Source of the DNA: Owenia fusiformis
Taxonomy: Eukaryota; Annelida; Polychaeta; Sabellida; Oweniidae
Direction of reading: 5' to 3'
DNA length: 64,000 nt
Assembly (NCBI GenBank): GCA_903813345.2
Contig: CAIIXF020000011.1
Coordinates: forward strand, 13,065,754 to 13,129,753
Below the pieces are notes generated by a model that did no database searches, was not told the DNA's origin, and saw only the letters and a program-made list of their open reading frames with translations. Below are positions 47,801 to 59,574 of this stretch, piece after piece. Positions within the stretch are counted from its first letter, which is position 1. Each line of letters begins with the position of its first letter. The translations under genes were made by a program, and so were the position numbers.

Positions 47801-49560
47801 AGGCGTGGCCTATTATAAAAACCGAGAAAAGAGGCGTGGCCTATTATAAAAAACGAAGAAAGGGGCGGGGCTTATCATAAAAACCGAGAAAGAGGCGTGG
47901 CCTATTATAAAAACCGAGAAAAGAGGCGTGGCCTATTATAAAAACGAAGAAAGGGGCGGGGCTTATCATAAAAACCGAAAAAGAGGCGTGGCCTATTCTT
48001 AAAAACGAAGAAAGGGGCGTGGCTTATCATTAAAAATTGAAAAAGAGGCGTGGCCTATTATAAAAAGCGTAGAAAGGGGCGTGGCTTATCATAAAAATCG
48101 AAAAAAACAAAGAAAGAGGCGTGGCCTATCATAAAAACCGAAAAAGAGGCGTGGCCTATCCTTAAAAACGAAGAAAGGGGCGTGGCTTATCATTAAAAAT
48201 TGAAAAAGAGGCGTGGCCTATTATAAAAAACGAAGAAAGGGGCGTGGCTTATCATAAAAATCGAAAAAGAGGCGTGGCCTATTATAAAAAACGAAGAAAG
48301 GGGCGGGGCCTATTATAAAAACCAAGAAAGAGGCGTGGCTTATCATAAAAATCGAAAAAGAGGCGTGGCCTATTATAAAAAACGAAGAAAGGGGCGGGGC
48401 CTATTATAAAAACCAAGAAAGAGGCGTGGCCTATTATAAAAAACGAAGAAAGGGGCGTGGCCTATTATAAAAAACGAAGAAAGGGGCGTGGCTTATCATA
48501 AAAATCGAAAAAGAGGCGTGGCCTATTATAAAAAACGAAGAAAGGGGCGGGGCCTATCATAAAAACCGAAAAAGAGGCGTGGCCTATTCTTAAAAACGAA
48601 GAAAGGGGCGTGGCTTATCATTAAAAATTGAAAAAGAGGCGTGGCCTATTATAAAAAACGAAGAAAGGGGCGTGGCTTATCATAAAAATCGAAAAAGAGG
48701 CGTGGCCTATTATAAAAAACGAAGAAAGGGGCGGGGCCTATTATAAAAACCAAGAAAGAGGCGTGGCTTATCATAAAAATCGAAAAAGAGGCGTGGCCTA
48801 TTATGAAAAACGAAGAAAGGGGCGGGGCCTATTATAAAAACCAAGAAAGAGGCGTGGCCTATTATAAAAAACGAAGAAAGGGGCGTGGCTTATCGTTAAA
48901 ATCGAGAAAGAGGCGTGGCCTATTACAAAAAACGAAGAAAGGGGCGTGGCCTATTATAAAAAACGAAGAAAGGGGCGTGGCTTATCATAAAAATCGAAAA
49001 AGAGGCGTGGCCTATTATAAAAAACGAAGAAAGGGGCGGGGCTTATTATAAAAACCGAGAAAGAGGCGTGGCCTATTATAAAAACCGAGAAAAGAGGCGT
49101 GGCCTATTATAAAAACGAAGAAAGGGGCGGGGCTTATCATAAAAACCTAGAAAGAGGCTTGGCCTATTATAAAAAACGAAGAAAGGGGCGGGGCTTATCA
49201 TAAAAATCGAGAAAGAGGCGTGTCCTATTATAAAAAAGAGGAAAGGGGCGGGGCTTATCATAAAAACCAAAAAAGAGGCGTGGCCTATTATAAAACCGAA
49301 GAAAGGGGCGGGGCTTATCATGAAAACCGAGAAAGAGGCTTGGCCTATTATAAAAACCTAGAAAAGAGGCGTGGCCTATTATAAAAACGAAGAAAGGGGC
49401 GGGGCTTATCATAAAAACCGAGAAAGAGGCGTGGCCTATTATAAAAAACGAAGAAAGGGCCGTGACTTATCATAAATACCGAGAAAGAGGCGTGGCCTAT
49501 TATAAAAACTGAGAAAAGAGGCTTGGCCTATTATAAAAACCGAGGATAGGGGCGGGGCTT
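44800..49560. repeat. ~30 bp GC-box satellite, main array (about 150 monomers)
   Basis: Two alternating monomer types make a ~60-62 bp dimer: GAGGCGTGGCCTATTATAAA(AA) and GGGGCGTGGCTTATCATAAA(AA), joined by CGAAGAAAG or CGAAAAA spacers. Variants cluster by position: GGGGAGTGG occurs only between about 45.0 and 46.3 kb, and TCATTAAAAATTGAAAAAG mainly between about 47.1 and 48.7 kb, indicating local block duplications. The many open frames of 60-95 codons on both strands (for example YNRPRLFFDFYDKP) are the repeat read as protein. Confidence 0.97.
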
Positions 49561-50114
49561 ATCAAAATACATTAATAATATTTAGGGAAAGGATAAATTT
49601 TATAACACTTTCTTGAAGAGTTGTGTCTTCGTCAATATTAGATTGTTACCAAAAATAAAATATTCAAGTTTGTCATTGTCATTGTCATATGGAAAGACAA
49701 AGTTGCATATTATTAATATCGTGTTTTATCCCACGATTAATGTGTAATCTGTACAATAACAGCTATTGATATTTCTGATATTATTGAAATCCATGTGATA
49801 TTTTCCAGAAAATCGTTTATCAAACTCATATGCGTGTGATATCTTTTATCTCACGCATATCCGTGTGATATCACATTTGCATTTCGCGCCACAATATTGT
49901 TGCAGGGGGAGGCTAGTAGTGAGCCACAATAATATTAACTGTTATAAAGCTGACATAAAACTGACAAAAAACAATGTTTACATGTTCATTTTATTTACTT
50001 TTAATTGTTAAAATAAAGTGTTTCAAATATTCAATTGATATTCTAATTTCTAGTTTAGATTGTCTGCCAATGTGATTGTAATCATGGGATAAACCCAATA
50101 TCACATAATTTCTC
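49561..50114. other. AT-rich flank with short inverted repeats
   Basis: ATGCGTGTGATATC and its inverted form recur near 49831-49870, and GTGATAT words are frequent, matching the hairpin that follows. No gene. Confidence 0.45.
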
Positions 50115-50218
50115 GTGATATCATTTTATCGCCTCGTAGATATCAAATATCAACACTCATTCACTTCGCTCACTCGTGTTGATATTTGATATCAACTCGG
50201 CGATAAAAATGATATCAC
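50115..50218. repeat. Hairpin with ~43 bp arms, GTGATATCATTTTATCG
   Basis: The inner 18 bp (GATATCAAATATCAACAC) are perfectly inverted around TCATTCACTTCGCTCACTC; the outer arms have a few mismatches. A foldback element or the end of one. Confidence 0.8.
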
Positions 50219-50285
50219 TCAAAATGATGTGATATTCTGTATATATTGATTGAGATAGAGTAGCAAAGAAATATCCAAATTGCTA

Positions 50286-51076
50286 AGACGTGTCGCAAAA
50301 AGGTCGCGCACGCATTGTTACACATTTTCGCTTTTTAACACCACAGAATGTGACGTTTTTCGAGAAAAATGTACACATATGGAAATCCTTTCGTCCTCCA
50401 CATTTGCCTCTATATCTCAAAATATTTAAGGCGAATAACTCTGATATCGTATATGTATTAACAATGGGATAGGAGCATCATAAAACACGAATCAATTGAT
50501 ATTTTAGGTGAAATAAATATACGTGTTGCTGTGCTTGAAAATAGGCGAATGGCGTAAATTAGCCCTATTTTAATGAACTTTGAAAACCTTTCGTCCTCCA
50601 CTTTTCCACATACAACAGAAAACACATACTTTTGCGAACAAAATCAACTATTTATTAATAATCTAGAGTTTAAGAGCAAAATAATCATGTATGATTTATT
50701 AAAAATTGATCTCGTATTTTTTGTTTAATGTACACCTGAAAAGTTGAAGGTAGCAAAAAATGAGCAAAAAAGGTCGCTGTCAACAGATTCTATTTTTCAA
50801 ACTTTATGACGTCACAATACGGGACGCTTACTAAAATTCATCTTTTTAAATAAAACTTCCATATATCTACCTTTATCAAGACGAAAAATAAGTATAATAG
50901 TCATATATTGTTTGAGTTATGAGCGTTTAAAGACGAAAAATAATTCAAAATGTAACGTGTCAACTTAAAATGATATATAACTTTAATTAGAATATTATCT
51001 TATAATCCGGGGAATCAAAGTTACATTCACGCGATACCCTTAAAAAACAAATGCGCCACCTTTTTGCGACACGTCT
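50286..51076. mobile_element. MITE with AGACGTGTCGCAAAAAGGT ends
   Basis: Left end 50286-50309 and right end 51053-51076 are inverted repeats with one mismatch (GGTCGCGC against GGTGGCGC). Internal copies of AAAAAGGTCGC (near 50768) and of CCTTTCGTCCTCCAC (near 50386 and 50587) may be subterminal repeats. Length 791 bp and no transposase frame. Class not determined. Confidence 0.7.
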
Positions 51077-52552
51077 AAATGTCCATAGCATAAAGAACAT
51101 TATATTTCATGACTTTATGTAGGAGCCAAGATGATTCTAATTGAGATTTTACACATTGAAACTAAATACCCATAATTGCATACTATCCTAGTAAATGACT
51201 CCCTATTCTTTTTCTTGTCTACCTTTTCTATTTCCAATAAACATTTATAAAAACTATTGTGTAATTTAATACATTTATTTTAAGTGTCATTGCATTTTCA
51301 TTATTTTTACATAAAAACTGTATGTTATTGTAATACTTGACTAAAACTGATATATATTATTATTATTTCAGGCCTAAAATGCAAATATATTATCACCCAT
51401 CTCAAAATATATCGTTTTTCTGTACTCTTAGTCTTTTTACATATGATAAAGTTATACATCTCACATATTTCCATCTTTGCATATACCTAAAATATTAAGG
51501 CAATCAAAAAAAACGATAAATTACTGAAATACTGAAAAATTAATTCAAAATTTGGGGGTTCGCATAATTGCCGGAAATTGCAAGAAGCGGCCAAAGTACA
51601 CTTGGACAGTAAACGGACCATGGCTAAGTCAAAGCATGAATATATCAGAGATATCTGAAGAGAACCGCCGAAAACACAAGCAACTGCCAAATTAACACAG
51701 CACAATTTGGCCTGGCCCCAATGATAAAAAACCAAATAAAATCCACAACACACTTGTGGACAACTGAATGATAAACCAACACAACACAGCCAACAATCGT
51801 TGACTTAACACCACACAATTAGGCACAACTGTCACCGACCCATCCCAGATCGATCAAGCACAACCTGATACACAACCGATAAAACCAGCAGCCATCAAAA
51901 CGACCCAATCAGGCACATCCTACAAAACAAGACAAAACCGTAAGATATCCATCTAACTGGGGACAACGTCAATCACACAACAAAATCAGTCACGATCCTA
52001 TACCTACTCGATTTGGCACGGCAACCCACCACCCGACTAGAATAACACGATCACAACATTATACAAACCATTGTCAATGTAAGATAACACAATGGAGAAC
52101 AACTCTAACTTAACGCTATACCGAACTTACATAACATGACCAGAAAAACGACCACAAAAACACTTGCTATAACATACATAATCAGCACTACCCAACAATA
52201 TAATAATACCAATCACACAACACAATAGAGCACAAGCCGATACCCTGTAAATGGGAACAACATGCCTGCTAACGAGCATGTAGGCCTAGCACAATTATAA
52301 AATACCCCACTTTGGACACAACTAACCACTCAATAAATGAGTTGTGATTTTACTGATTTATTACCAATTTTTGTAGAAAAACTGATTTTTGACTTAGAAA
52401 AGGCTCTCTCTTCGACATGTAAGGGAGAAGATCCACGAGGATCTGGATGTTCGTCCTCCTATGACAATCGGAGAAGACACAACAAATCATTGTCTATGTC
52501 TATGTCAATAATCTGCAAAGGGCTAATTAACGGTGGTTTCAGTGGAAGCTTT
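51077..52552. other. No confident gene; strongly A/C-skewed stretch
   Basis: From about 51690 to 52300 the plus strand is overwhelmingly A and C with recurrent ACAACA, CACAAC and AACCAC words and few G or T. A 115-codon plus frame (52337-52684, MSCDFTDLLPIFVEKLIFDL...) starts beside it and runs into the foldback arm. It has no recognised domain and I do not call it a gene. Confidence 0.4.
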
Positions 52553-53105
52553 AGACTTATCCCGTGCCAGGACTATAGTCCTGCATTGAGAGCATTGGTT
52601 TGCCTGTACGATTACAACATGGGAGAATTTTCTACGCTTCTTACACTTAAGATACCTATTTCAATAGATTCCTTGGTATTTTAGCATTCTTTTCTTGTAG
52701 TTGAATCCACAATTGTCTGGGTTTATCGGCAGAACAAAGAAATTTTCGTTTTTAATCACAATATTTGTGTGTAATATTTAACTTATTTCAACCGTCAAAT
52801 TCCTCCATTTTTGGTACTTCCGCGCAACTTCCGGGTCAGTCAAACGGGGAATCCCCTTTTAAATCCAACCGCCATCTTGGAAAGTGATGGAATATCTCTT
52901 GATGAAAAAGAAAAATGTTCGCGTTCTGCTGATATACCCAGACAATTGTGGATTCAACTACACTAAAAGAATGCTAAAATACCCAGGAATCAATTGAAGT
53001 AGGTATCTTAAGTGTATGGGGCGTAGATAATTCTCCCAAGTTGTAATCGTACAGGCAAAAGAATGCTCTCATTGCAGGACTATAGTCCTGGTACGGGATA
53101 ACTTT
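52553..53105. mobile_element. Foldback element 1, ~185 bp arms
   Basis: Left arm about 52553-52738 and right arm about 52921-53105 are reverse complements with scattered mismatches, around a ~180 bp spacer. Each arm contains the 14 bp perfect palindrome AGGACTATAGTCCT and GAATCCACAATTGTCTGGG. No transposase. Confidence 0.85.
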
Positions 53106-53341
53106 AGACGATACTTTATATCCTTCAAAGGTCCTACGAACGTGATAACAAAGATAACACGACTTGATACGTGTTCATAACGGATATCATCTGAGGCCGA
53201 GGAATACGTTAAAAATGTTTAAAAAGTCCCTTAGTGTACTGAGTTGGTAATGCGTGGTGTATACATGTATATTAATATATATTTATATATATTATTTACA
53301 ATGAATAAGAATAAGACTGATTTTTTATTATGACTGTATAC

Positions 53342-55526
53342 CCGGTGTGAAAGAAATGATGGTCCCCCAGGGATTATGGTCCCCTTTCTTAACGGCCCTT
53401 ACCCGGCCCTGATTGCGTCTAAGATAATGAGGGAAAGAGTTGTATTTAGGTCACCATATAAATCAATGGAGAGTAGGACCATAATTTGATAGGACCTCCA
53501 GGCCCGTCAGATGGGGGGGGGGGGGGTGCGATGGGTGCGACCGCACCCCCCCCCCCCCTTTGACACCCCCAAATTTTTTTTTAAAATTTAAAAAAAAATT
53601 TGAAATTTTTTTTTTTGTAATTTTTTCATCATCTCATACACTTTTAAAGTGCCCAGAAAGCATCAAATAACATCTTAAAATTGTAAAATTTTCTAGATGG
53701 AGTGGGCCACCCCTCACCCCCCTCAATACAATGGAAAAGCTCTGAATTTATTTTATGTATTGTCTCAGACACTTTTAAAGTGCCCAAGTGCCCACACATC
53801 ATCACATAGCTCCTTGATATAGTCAATGTTTCTGGGGGACTAACACTTGCTCCCCTTCGGGATCCCCATCCCATCTTCCCCTCTGGCACCCTCGCCCCCC
53901 TTGACACCCCTCCAAAAATTTGAAAAAATTGTGATTTTCTCAATTTTTTAATTAACTCATACAATTTGAAAGTGCCCAGAGAGCACTAAATAGCGTTTTA
54001 AAATTGTAAAATTTGCTAGGGGGACCACCCCTCACACGCCAAAAAACAATTGAAAAGTTCTGAATTTATTTTATGTTTCATCTCAGACACATGTAAAGTG
54101 CCCAGACATCATCAAATAGCTCCTTGATATAGTCAATGATTCTGGGAGACTAACACTTACTCGCCCTCTTGCATCCCCACCCCACCTCCCCCTCTGGCAC
54201 CCCCTCCCCCTTTGACATCCCCCAAAATATTGTGATTTTTTCAAAAAAAATTATCATGTCATACTCTTCGAAAGTGCCCAGGAAGCACCAAATAGCATCT
54301 TAAAATTGTAAAATTTTCCAGGGAAGTAGGCCACCCCTCACACCCCCCAGAAAACAATTGACAAAAATTCTGAATTTATTTCATGCATTGTCTCAGACAC
54401 TTTTAAAGTGCCAAGACTTCATCAAATAGCACCTTGATATGGTCAATGTTTCTGGGGGCAGATATGGGGGACAAACACTTGCTCCCCCTCTGGCACCCTA
54501 ATCCCACCTCCCCCTCTGGCATCCCCTTTGACACCCCCCAAAATTGAAAAAAATGTATTTTTTTTTCGATTGACTCATACACTTTAAAAGTGCCCAGAAG
54601 CACCAAAAATCATCTTAAAATTGTAAAATTTTCTGGAAGAGTTGGCCACCCCTCACACCCCCACAAAACAATTGAGAAAATTCTGAATTTCATGTATTGT
54701 CTCAGACATTTTTAAAGTGCCCAGACATCATCAAATGGAACCTTGATATGGTCATTGTTTCTTGGGGCAACCCCTCGCTCCCCCTCTGGCACTCCACCCC
54801 ACTTCACCCTCTCATTCTCTTTGACATCCCCAAAAAGAATTTGAAAAAATTCACTTTTTATTGACTCATTCACTTTAAAAGTGCCCAGAAAGCACCAAAT
54901 GGCATCTCAAAAGTGTAAAATTTTCTAAGGGGAGTGGGTCACTCTCACAAGTTTGGAAGTTGCATATTTTAAAAGTGCCTAGAAGTCACCAAGTGGCATA
55001 ATGAAATCATAAAAACATAAAATTTCTGGCAGCCAACTCCAAAAACTAAAGCATTCATTTACTCAAACACATTAAAAGTGCTCAGAATTAACCAGACAGC
55101 AACTTGAAATTTTTCCTTGCTGCCCCCCTAAGAAGAAAATGATTGAAAAAATCTGAATTTCTTAGCAATAGATTCTATTTCAATTAAAACACCTTGAAAG
55201 GGTCCAGAAATCACTAAATGTGATCTTGAACTGGTAAAAGTTCTCGGGCATTTATGCCCTTCTAGTAAGCTTACACCCTCCCCCTATTCCAGTGTTTCTG
55301 CAAATTTCTCATACAATATTTAGTCTACATACGAAATACGAAAACAATACGAAAACAATAAAATACTACAAAATATAGGGAGTAACCTACCCCCCCCCCC
55401 CCTTTGACTTACACAATTTGATTTACGCGGCAAAAAATTGACAATTTTATTTTCTCTTTAGTTAAAACCGCACCCCCCTTGGAGAAAAGTGTCTTACGGG
55501 CCTGACCTCCTACCCTTTTACACCGG
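53342..55526. mobile_element. hAT-type MITE, copy B, interrupted by a 2 kb insertion
   Basis: This is the inverted counterpart of 35906-36075: it starts CCGGTGTGAAAGAAATGATG and ends CCCTTTTACACCGG. Without the insertion at 53500-55503 it would be nearly colinear with copy A. No matching 8 bp duplication is visible at its outer ends, so it is older or rearranged. Confidence 0.85.
53500..55503. mobile_element. 2 kb element with AGGCCCGT ends inserted in the hAT MITE
   Basis: The uninterrupted copy A defines the empty site exactly. The insert starts AGGCCCGTCAG and ends CTTACGGGCCT (11 bp inverted repeat, one mismatch) and is flanked by a 7 bp duplication GACCTCC (53493-53499 and 55504-55510). 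Inside, about five ~300 bp tandem repeats carry AAAATTGTAAAATTTTC (near 53680, 53999, 54300, 54616, 54910), AAAGTGCCCAGA and CCCCTCTGGCACCC. The left end has a G-run and C-run that pair. No transposase; superfamily not determined. Confidence 0.8.
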
Positions 55527-55847
55527 GCCTCAGGATATCATAACACTAGATCAAACAATGTTTGGTCAAATAGTGCACGTGCTAATGTTTACATTTTTGC
55601 GTCAAGAACATTGATAATATATCGCTACAGCGGATTAGCACTTCCGTTTCCGGTGGAAAAAATATTTCACAGCCGTTGTGAAATTATGTATATTTCTACA
55701 AATAATTCATAAAATAGGTAATGAAATGTTTTATATTCTCTTCATAAGTATGCCATATATATCGTACAAATGCTATTTGCAGCACAATAGCGAGGTTATG
55801 GCATAATACGACAATTGAAGGAGTTTTAGGTCAGTTTTCATTTTAGC

Positions 55848-57223
55848 CTACTATTTTTTTCATGGCCTGAGTTCGTCGCTAACATGCTAAATATAAGAGT
55901 TCGCTGACGTTTGGGAGTCTGACTTACCTTCTAAAGGTTAGAACCCGATTCTTAATGAAACCATATCACCATTGTTGCGTCGATGATGATGCATAAACAC
56001 AGCATTTGATAGAAATTAGTGTACTGTACAGTGGGGATCATAAAGAATTGCAAAAGCTATGAAAATTACATGCTGTCGCACATGTAATAAATTCTTACCT
56101 CAGTGTATTCAGTGCTCTATTTTCTGCGTCTTAGTAAGTCCAAACATAGTGGAATTTGTGTCCCTAATGACAAATACGAACTTCAAAAGTTGAATTGGAT
56201 ATTCACATGTTATGCCGACTCTTCAAATGTTGAGGTGATTTTGTCGCTCGATTGCGCCGGAACGGAGGATTGGCTCCCAGAATGCAACATGACACGTGCC
56301 AGCTTTCAAAATGCTGTTCCGCCATTTTGAAACCTGTCATGAGAAAATACGGTTAACTGATGTTGCATTCTGGGAGTCAACCGTCCTTGGATAACAAACA
56401 TGGCGATTCATGAAAACATTCATTCGATTTGGAAGGGATTTATCCATTATTTGCAGGTATGAAGCTTTGGATTCATTTATTGTGCTACTTTAGTGAACGG
56501 GAATTATTTTTCTACCGCTTGGGAGAGTTTGAACCACGAAACTTGGAAATAAGCTCATTATGACAACTTGTGAACGTTGAGGTTTATTTTTGTCCCCCAC
56601 TGTAAATGCTTTTCCGACTTTTTCATTTTTCATCAATGTTGACTTCCGGGAAGGCGTTGTAGTTATCACGAAATAACGCATTGACCCTTGAACTTTACTT
56701 TGTTGACGTGTCAACCAAGCATGTCTGGTGTGAAAATTAAAAGAATATTAAGCAATGTTCTACATCCGCCAAGCTAAGTGAAGTAGCCAAACGTAACTGC
56801 GTGATCTACACTCCCACTATTGGTCTGAACGAAATGCTACGTAGAAATATGAGCCGTCTGCTGTATTAGTCGATTAATAAAGTAAGACCTGTTGGTGATG
56901 CTTTATAATTTAGACCAAAACATTGAAGAACAAACGAACCTGTAAATCGTGAAAACAACGAACAAATATTCGGTTTTCACATATGTTCGGTAATTTTTCG
57001 TTTTGAAACTTCCGGAACTTACAAGGAAATCATTCATTTTCACGGTCCATGATTTACCTCTTGGATGTTGTGGCAAATGCTCCATGGTTGACGGAACAAA
57101 GGTGATATGGTTTCATTAAGATTTGGGTTCTAACCTTTAGAAGGTAAGTCAGACTCCCAAACGTCAGCTAACTCTTATATTTAGCATGTTAGCGACGAAC
57201 TCAGGCCATGAAAAAAATAGTAG
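55848..57223. mobile_element. Foldback element 2, 123 bp arms, 1.1 kb spacer
   Basis: Left arm 55848-55970 and right arm 57101-57223 are reverse complements with few mismatches, running from CTACTATTTTTTTCATGGCC to GAAACCATATCACC. The spacer contains a smaller inverted pair built on CTCCCAGAATGCAACAT (near 56274 and 56362). Open frames in the spacer have no recognised domain. Confidence 0.85.
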
Positions 57224-57236
57224 CCTTACTCACTTC

Positions 57237-57788
57237 GAGAGCCATGTTAGATTTTGGAACTTATGGCTCTCAAACGGAGAAGTGAACAGCTGATCAATAG
57301 TGACCTTAAGTCGATCCGTGGCTTACTTTTGGTCTCTAACTGTGTCTTATATCAGTATCATCAATCCGTGTAAGTATTGGAGCGCTGGAGTACTTCTTTT
57401 TCGATCAAGACTTGTAAATTGTTCATCGAGTGAAAGTTTTTTAGACCTATTTCCAATATGGCGGTTTGCTAGGTGCGAGATACGCAACGAACGAAATGAA
57501 TTTTGAGAATTAGTTAGGTTCGGACAACCTCCGGAGATTTACGAAAATGTCCGAGCAGAATCCGCCATATTGGAATTTGGCAGTAAAACGATTCACTCGA
57601 CTAACAATTACAAGTCTTGATCGAAAAAGAAGTACTTACACGGATTGATGATACTGATGTAAGACACAGTTAGAGACCAAAAGTAAGCCGCGGATCGACT
57701 TAATTCGATTTCAAAGGTCACAATCATACAGCTGTCCAAATGCTCCGTGGGAAAGCTATTATATCAAAATCCAAATAGCTTTCGCAGG
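57237..57788. mobile_element. Foldback element 3
   Basis: Long inverted arms (57237-57463 and about 57563-57788) share AAGTCGATCCG, TTACTTTTGGTCTCTAACTG and TTCTTTTTCGATCAAGACTT, around a ~100 bp spacer. The left arm holds a ~20 bp extra segment relative to the right. Small terminal hairpins (GAGAGCCAT...ATGGCTCTC and GAAAGCTATT...AATAGCTTTC) correspond to each other. It starts only 14 bases after foldback 2. Confidence 0.8.
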
Positions 57789-57925
57789 AAGTAAGCCTAG
57801 CAGGGGCGTAGGAAGGTGTAAATTCAACACTAAGCCAAAAATCCCGCCAAAAATATGAAACAATTATGTCAATATTCTATATCAAAACGCCTATTTTATG
57901 CTCGTAAAATGTCATTTTATGAAAA

Positions 57926-58058
57926 CAGAGATTTTAAGCTTGCAATGTTTTTCACAACCTAAATGTGAACGGAAATACTTAAGCGATGCATTTGTATGGG
58001 CGATTGGTCATACGTATAGGTTGGCGTTTCGATTTTATATGCAAGCTTTAAATCCCTG
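57926..58058. mobile_element. Small MITE, free copy of the family nested at 7560
   Basis: 133 bp with ends CAGAGATTTTAAGCTTGCA and TGCAAGCTTTAAATCCCTG, matching 7560-7695 through most of its length. Confidence 0.8.
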
Positions 58059-59099
58059 ATACCTTTTTAATGTGCTTTAAAATGTTCGAATGATTTTCAT
58101 CATTTAAAATCTTTTAAATCTCGACACAAATCATTCTCACTTTGCTAATGTCTCGAACGATTGAGACGACCAATTTCCAAAACAATAAGAGATTTTTTAA
58201 TAATTTTCGAATAATTGAATTTAGATATGTAGTATTGTCTGATTCCATCGTGTACCGTGCAATACAATACGTACAGATTAAAGAAACTAGTTTGATCAAT
58301 TGATATGAAGAAAAGCATTCGTGATCAATGAAACAAATAAACACCCCCACAACAAAGGTCAAATCAAGGTCAACGTGACTTAGGGGGTGCCAAAAATGTT
58401 ATAAAACAAGAATCTATTATTTTTCAAATGAAAAGAAACTAGGTAATCGCTTTGAAACGGGTTATTGAATAATCAGCATTTTTAAGTTGTTTTTGTCTTT
58501 AACATTCATATTTCAAGAAGTACTACTAATAACAATTAGTGATTTAGTAAGAAAATAGATAATTGCTGACTTAACTATAATTTCTGTCTATGATTTTGCA
58601 TAGCAATGGAATATAAATCGATGTAGTGAAATTGAAAAATCGGGGTAGGGGAGAATAAAAAAAATATACATCTTTTAAAGAGGTTCATCATTATAATCAT
58701 ATGATACCATAGTTTGCATAAGCATTACGGAACATGCAGAAAAAATGAAAAAACAGTTTTTCTCTCAAATTCGTGAAGAGAACGCGATTCACGAATATTT
58801 GGCGAAATTGTATTTTACTTTTAAAATTCATAAGATAGTCTCGATTTTCATGAAATAAAGCATGTTGGTAAGGGAATTCAATCTGTTAAATGATATTTGC
58901 CAGACAGACCAATAATGATATGGTATCCACAAAACATTTCTTTAGGCTAGTGTGCTCGAGATTACTTTTACAATTTATGAACAATGAGAAAATATGACTA
59001 AAGAACATAGGAAAATTTTTATTCTCCCTTCAACACTACGCACTGGCGTTTTGGCGTACATTGTTCCTACGCCACTGCCTAGCCTACTAGTACTACTAC
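58059..59099. other. No gene or element seen
   Basis: AT-rich with short frames only. Confidence 0.5.
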
Positions 59100-59494
59100 T
59101 AGAGTCCATTTCACTGCTTCATTTCGTCAGTAGAACGGCAAAAATAAGAAATTGGGAGACCGTTGTGCAATAATACATGGAAAAGTATATTCATAATGTA
59201 CATGAATGACATTTGTATATTTCAGATTTTTTAGTTTTTTGTGCAATAAGCCTGTGCCGTCTTGTAATTTGAAGAATTTCAGCCATGTTAATCTTATTGA
59301 AAATAACATGGCAGAGAAACATCCAAATATAAGAGGCCACACACTTTATAAGCCAAACTAGAAGCAATCCAAGATATACAAATGTCATTCATGTAAATTA
59401 TGAATATACTTTTCCATATATTATTGCACAATGGTCTCCCAATTTCTTATTTTTGCCGTTCTACTGACGAAATGAAGCAGTGAAATGGACTCTA
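59100..59494. mobile_element. Foldback element 4, 124 bp near-perfect arms
   Basis: Arms 59100-59223 and 59371-59494 are reverse complements with only about four mismatches in 124 bp, around a ~147 bp spacer. Outer ends TAGAGTCCATTTCACTGC. The high identity suggests this is the youngest of the four foldbacks. Confidence 0.9.
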
Positions 59495-59574
59495 CGGGAT
59501 AATAATATCAACCAATTAAAGGGTCAAGGATTAGACTTATGTCTTAATCTAAGTCATCAAACAATTACTTTTTA

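Noticed and set aside
44950-49412. Many 60-95 codon frames on both strands with YNRPRLFFDFYDKP or ISPAPFLFF repeats
   Set aside because: The ~30 bp monomer lacks stops in several frames, so long frames arise automatically. Frames shift with monomer length, which argues against coding.
44376-49560. CRISPR-like appearance of regular short repeats
   Set aside because: There are no unique spacers; all of the unit is repeated, and the genome is eukaryotic.
52337-52684. 115-codon frame next to foldback 1
   Set aside because: It has no recognised domain and its second half is the foldback arm, so it is probably chance.
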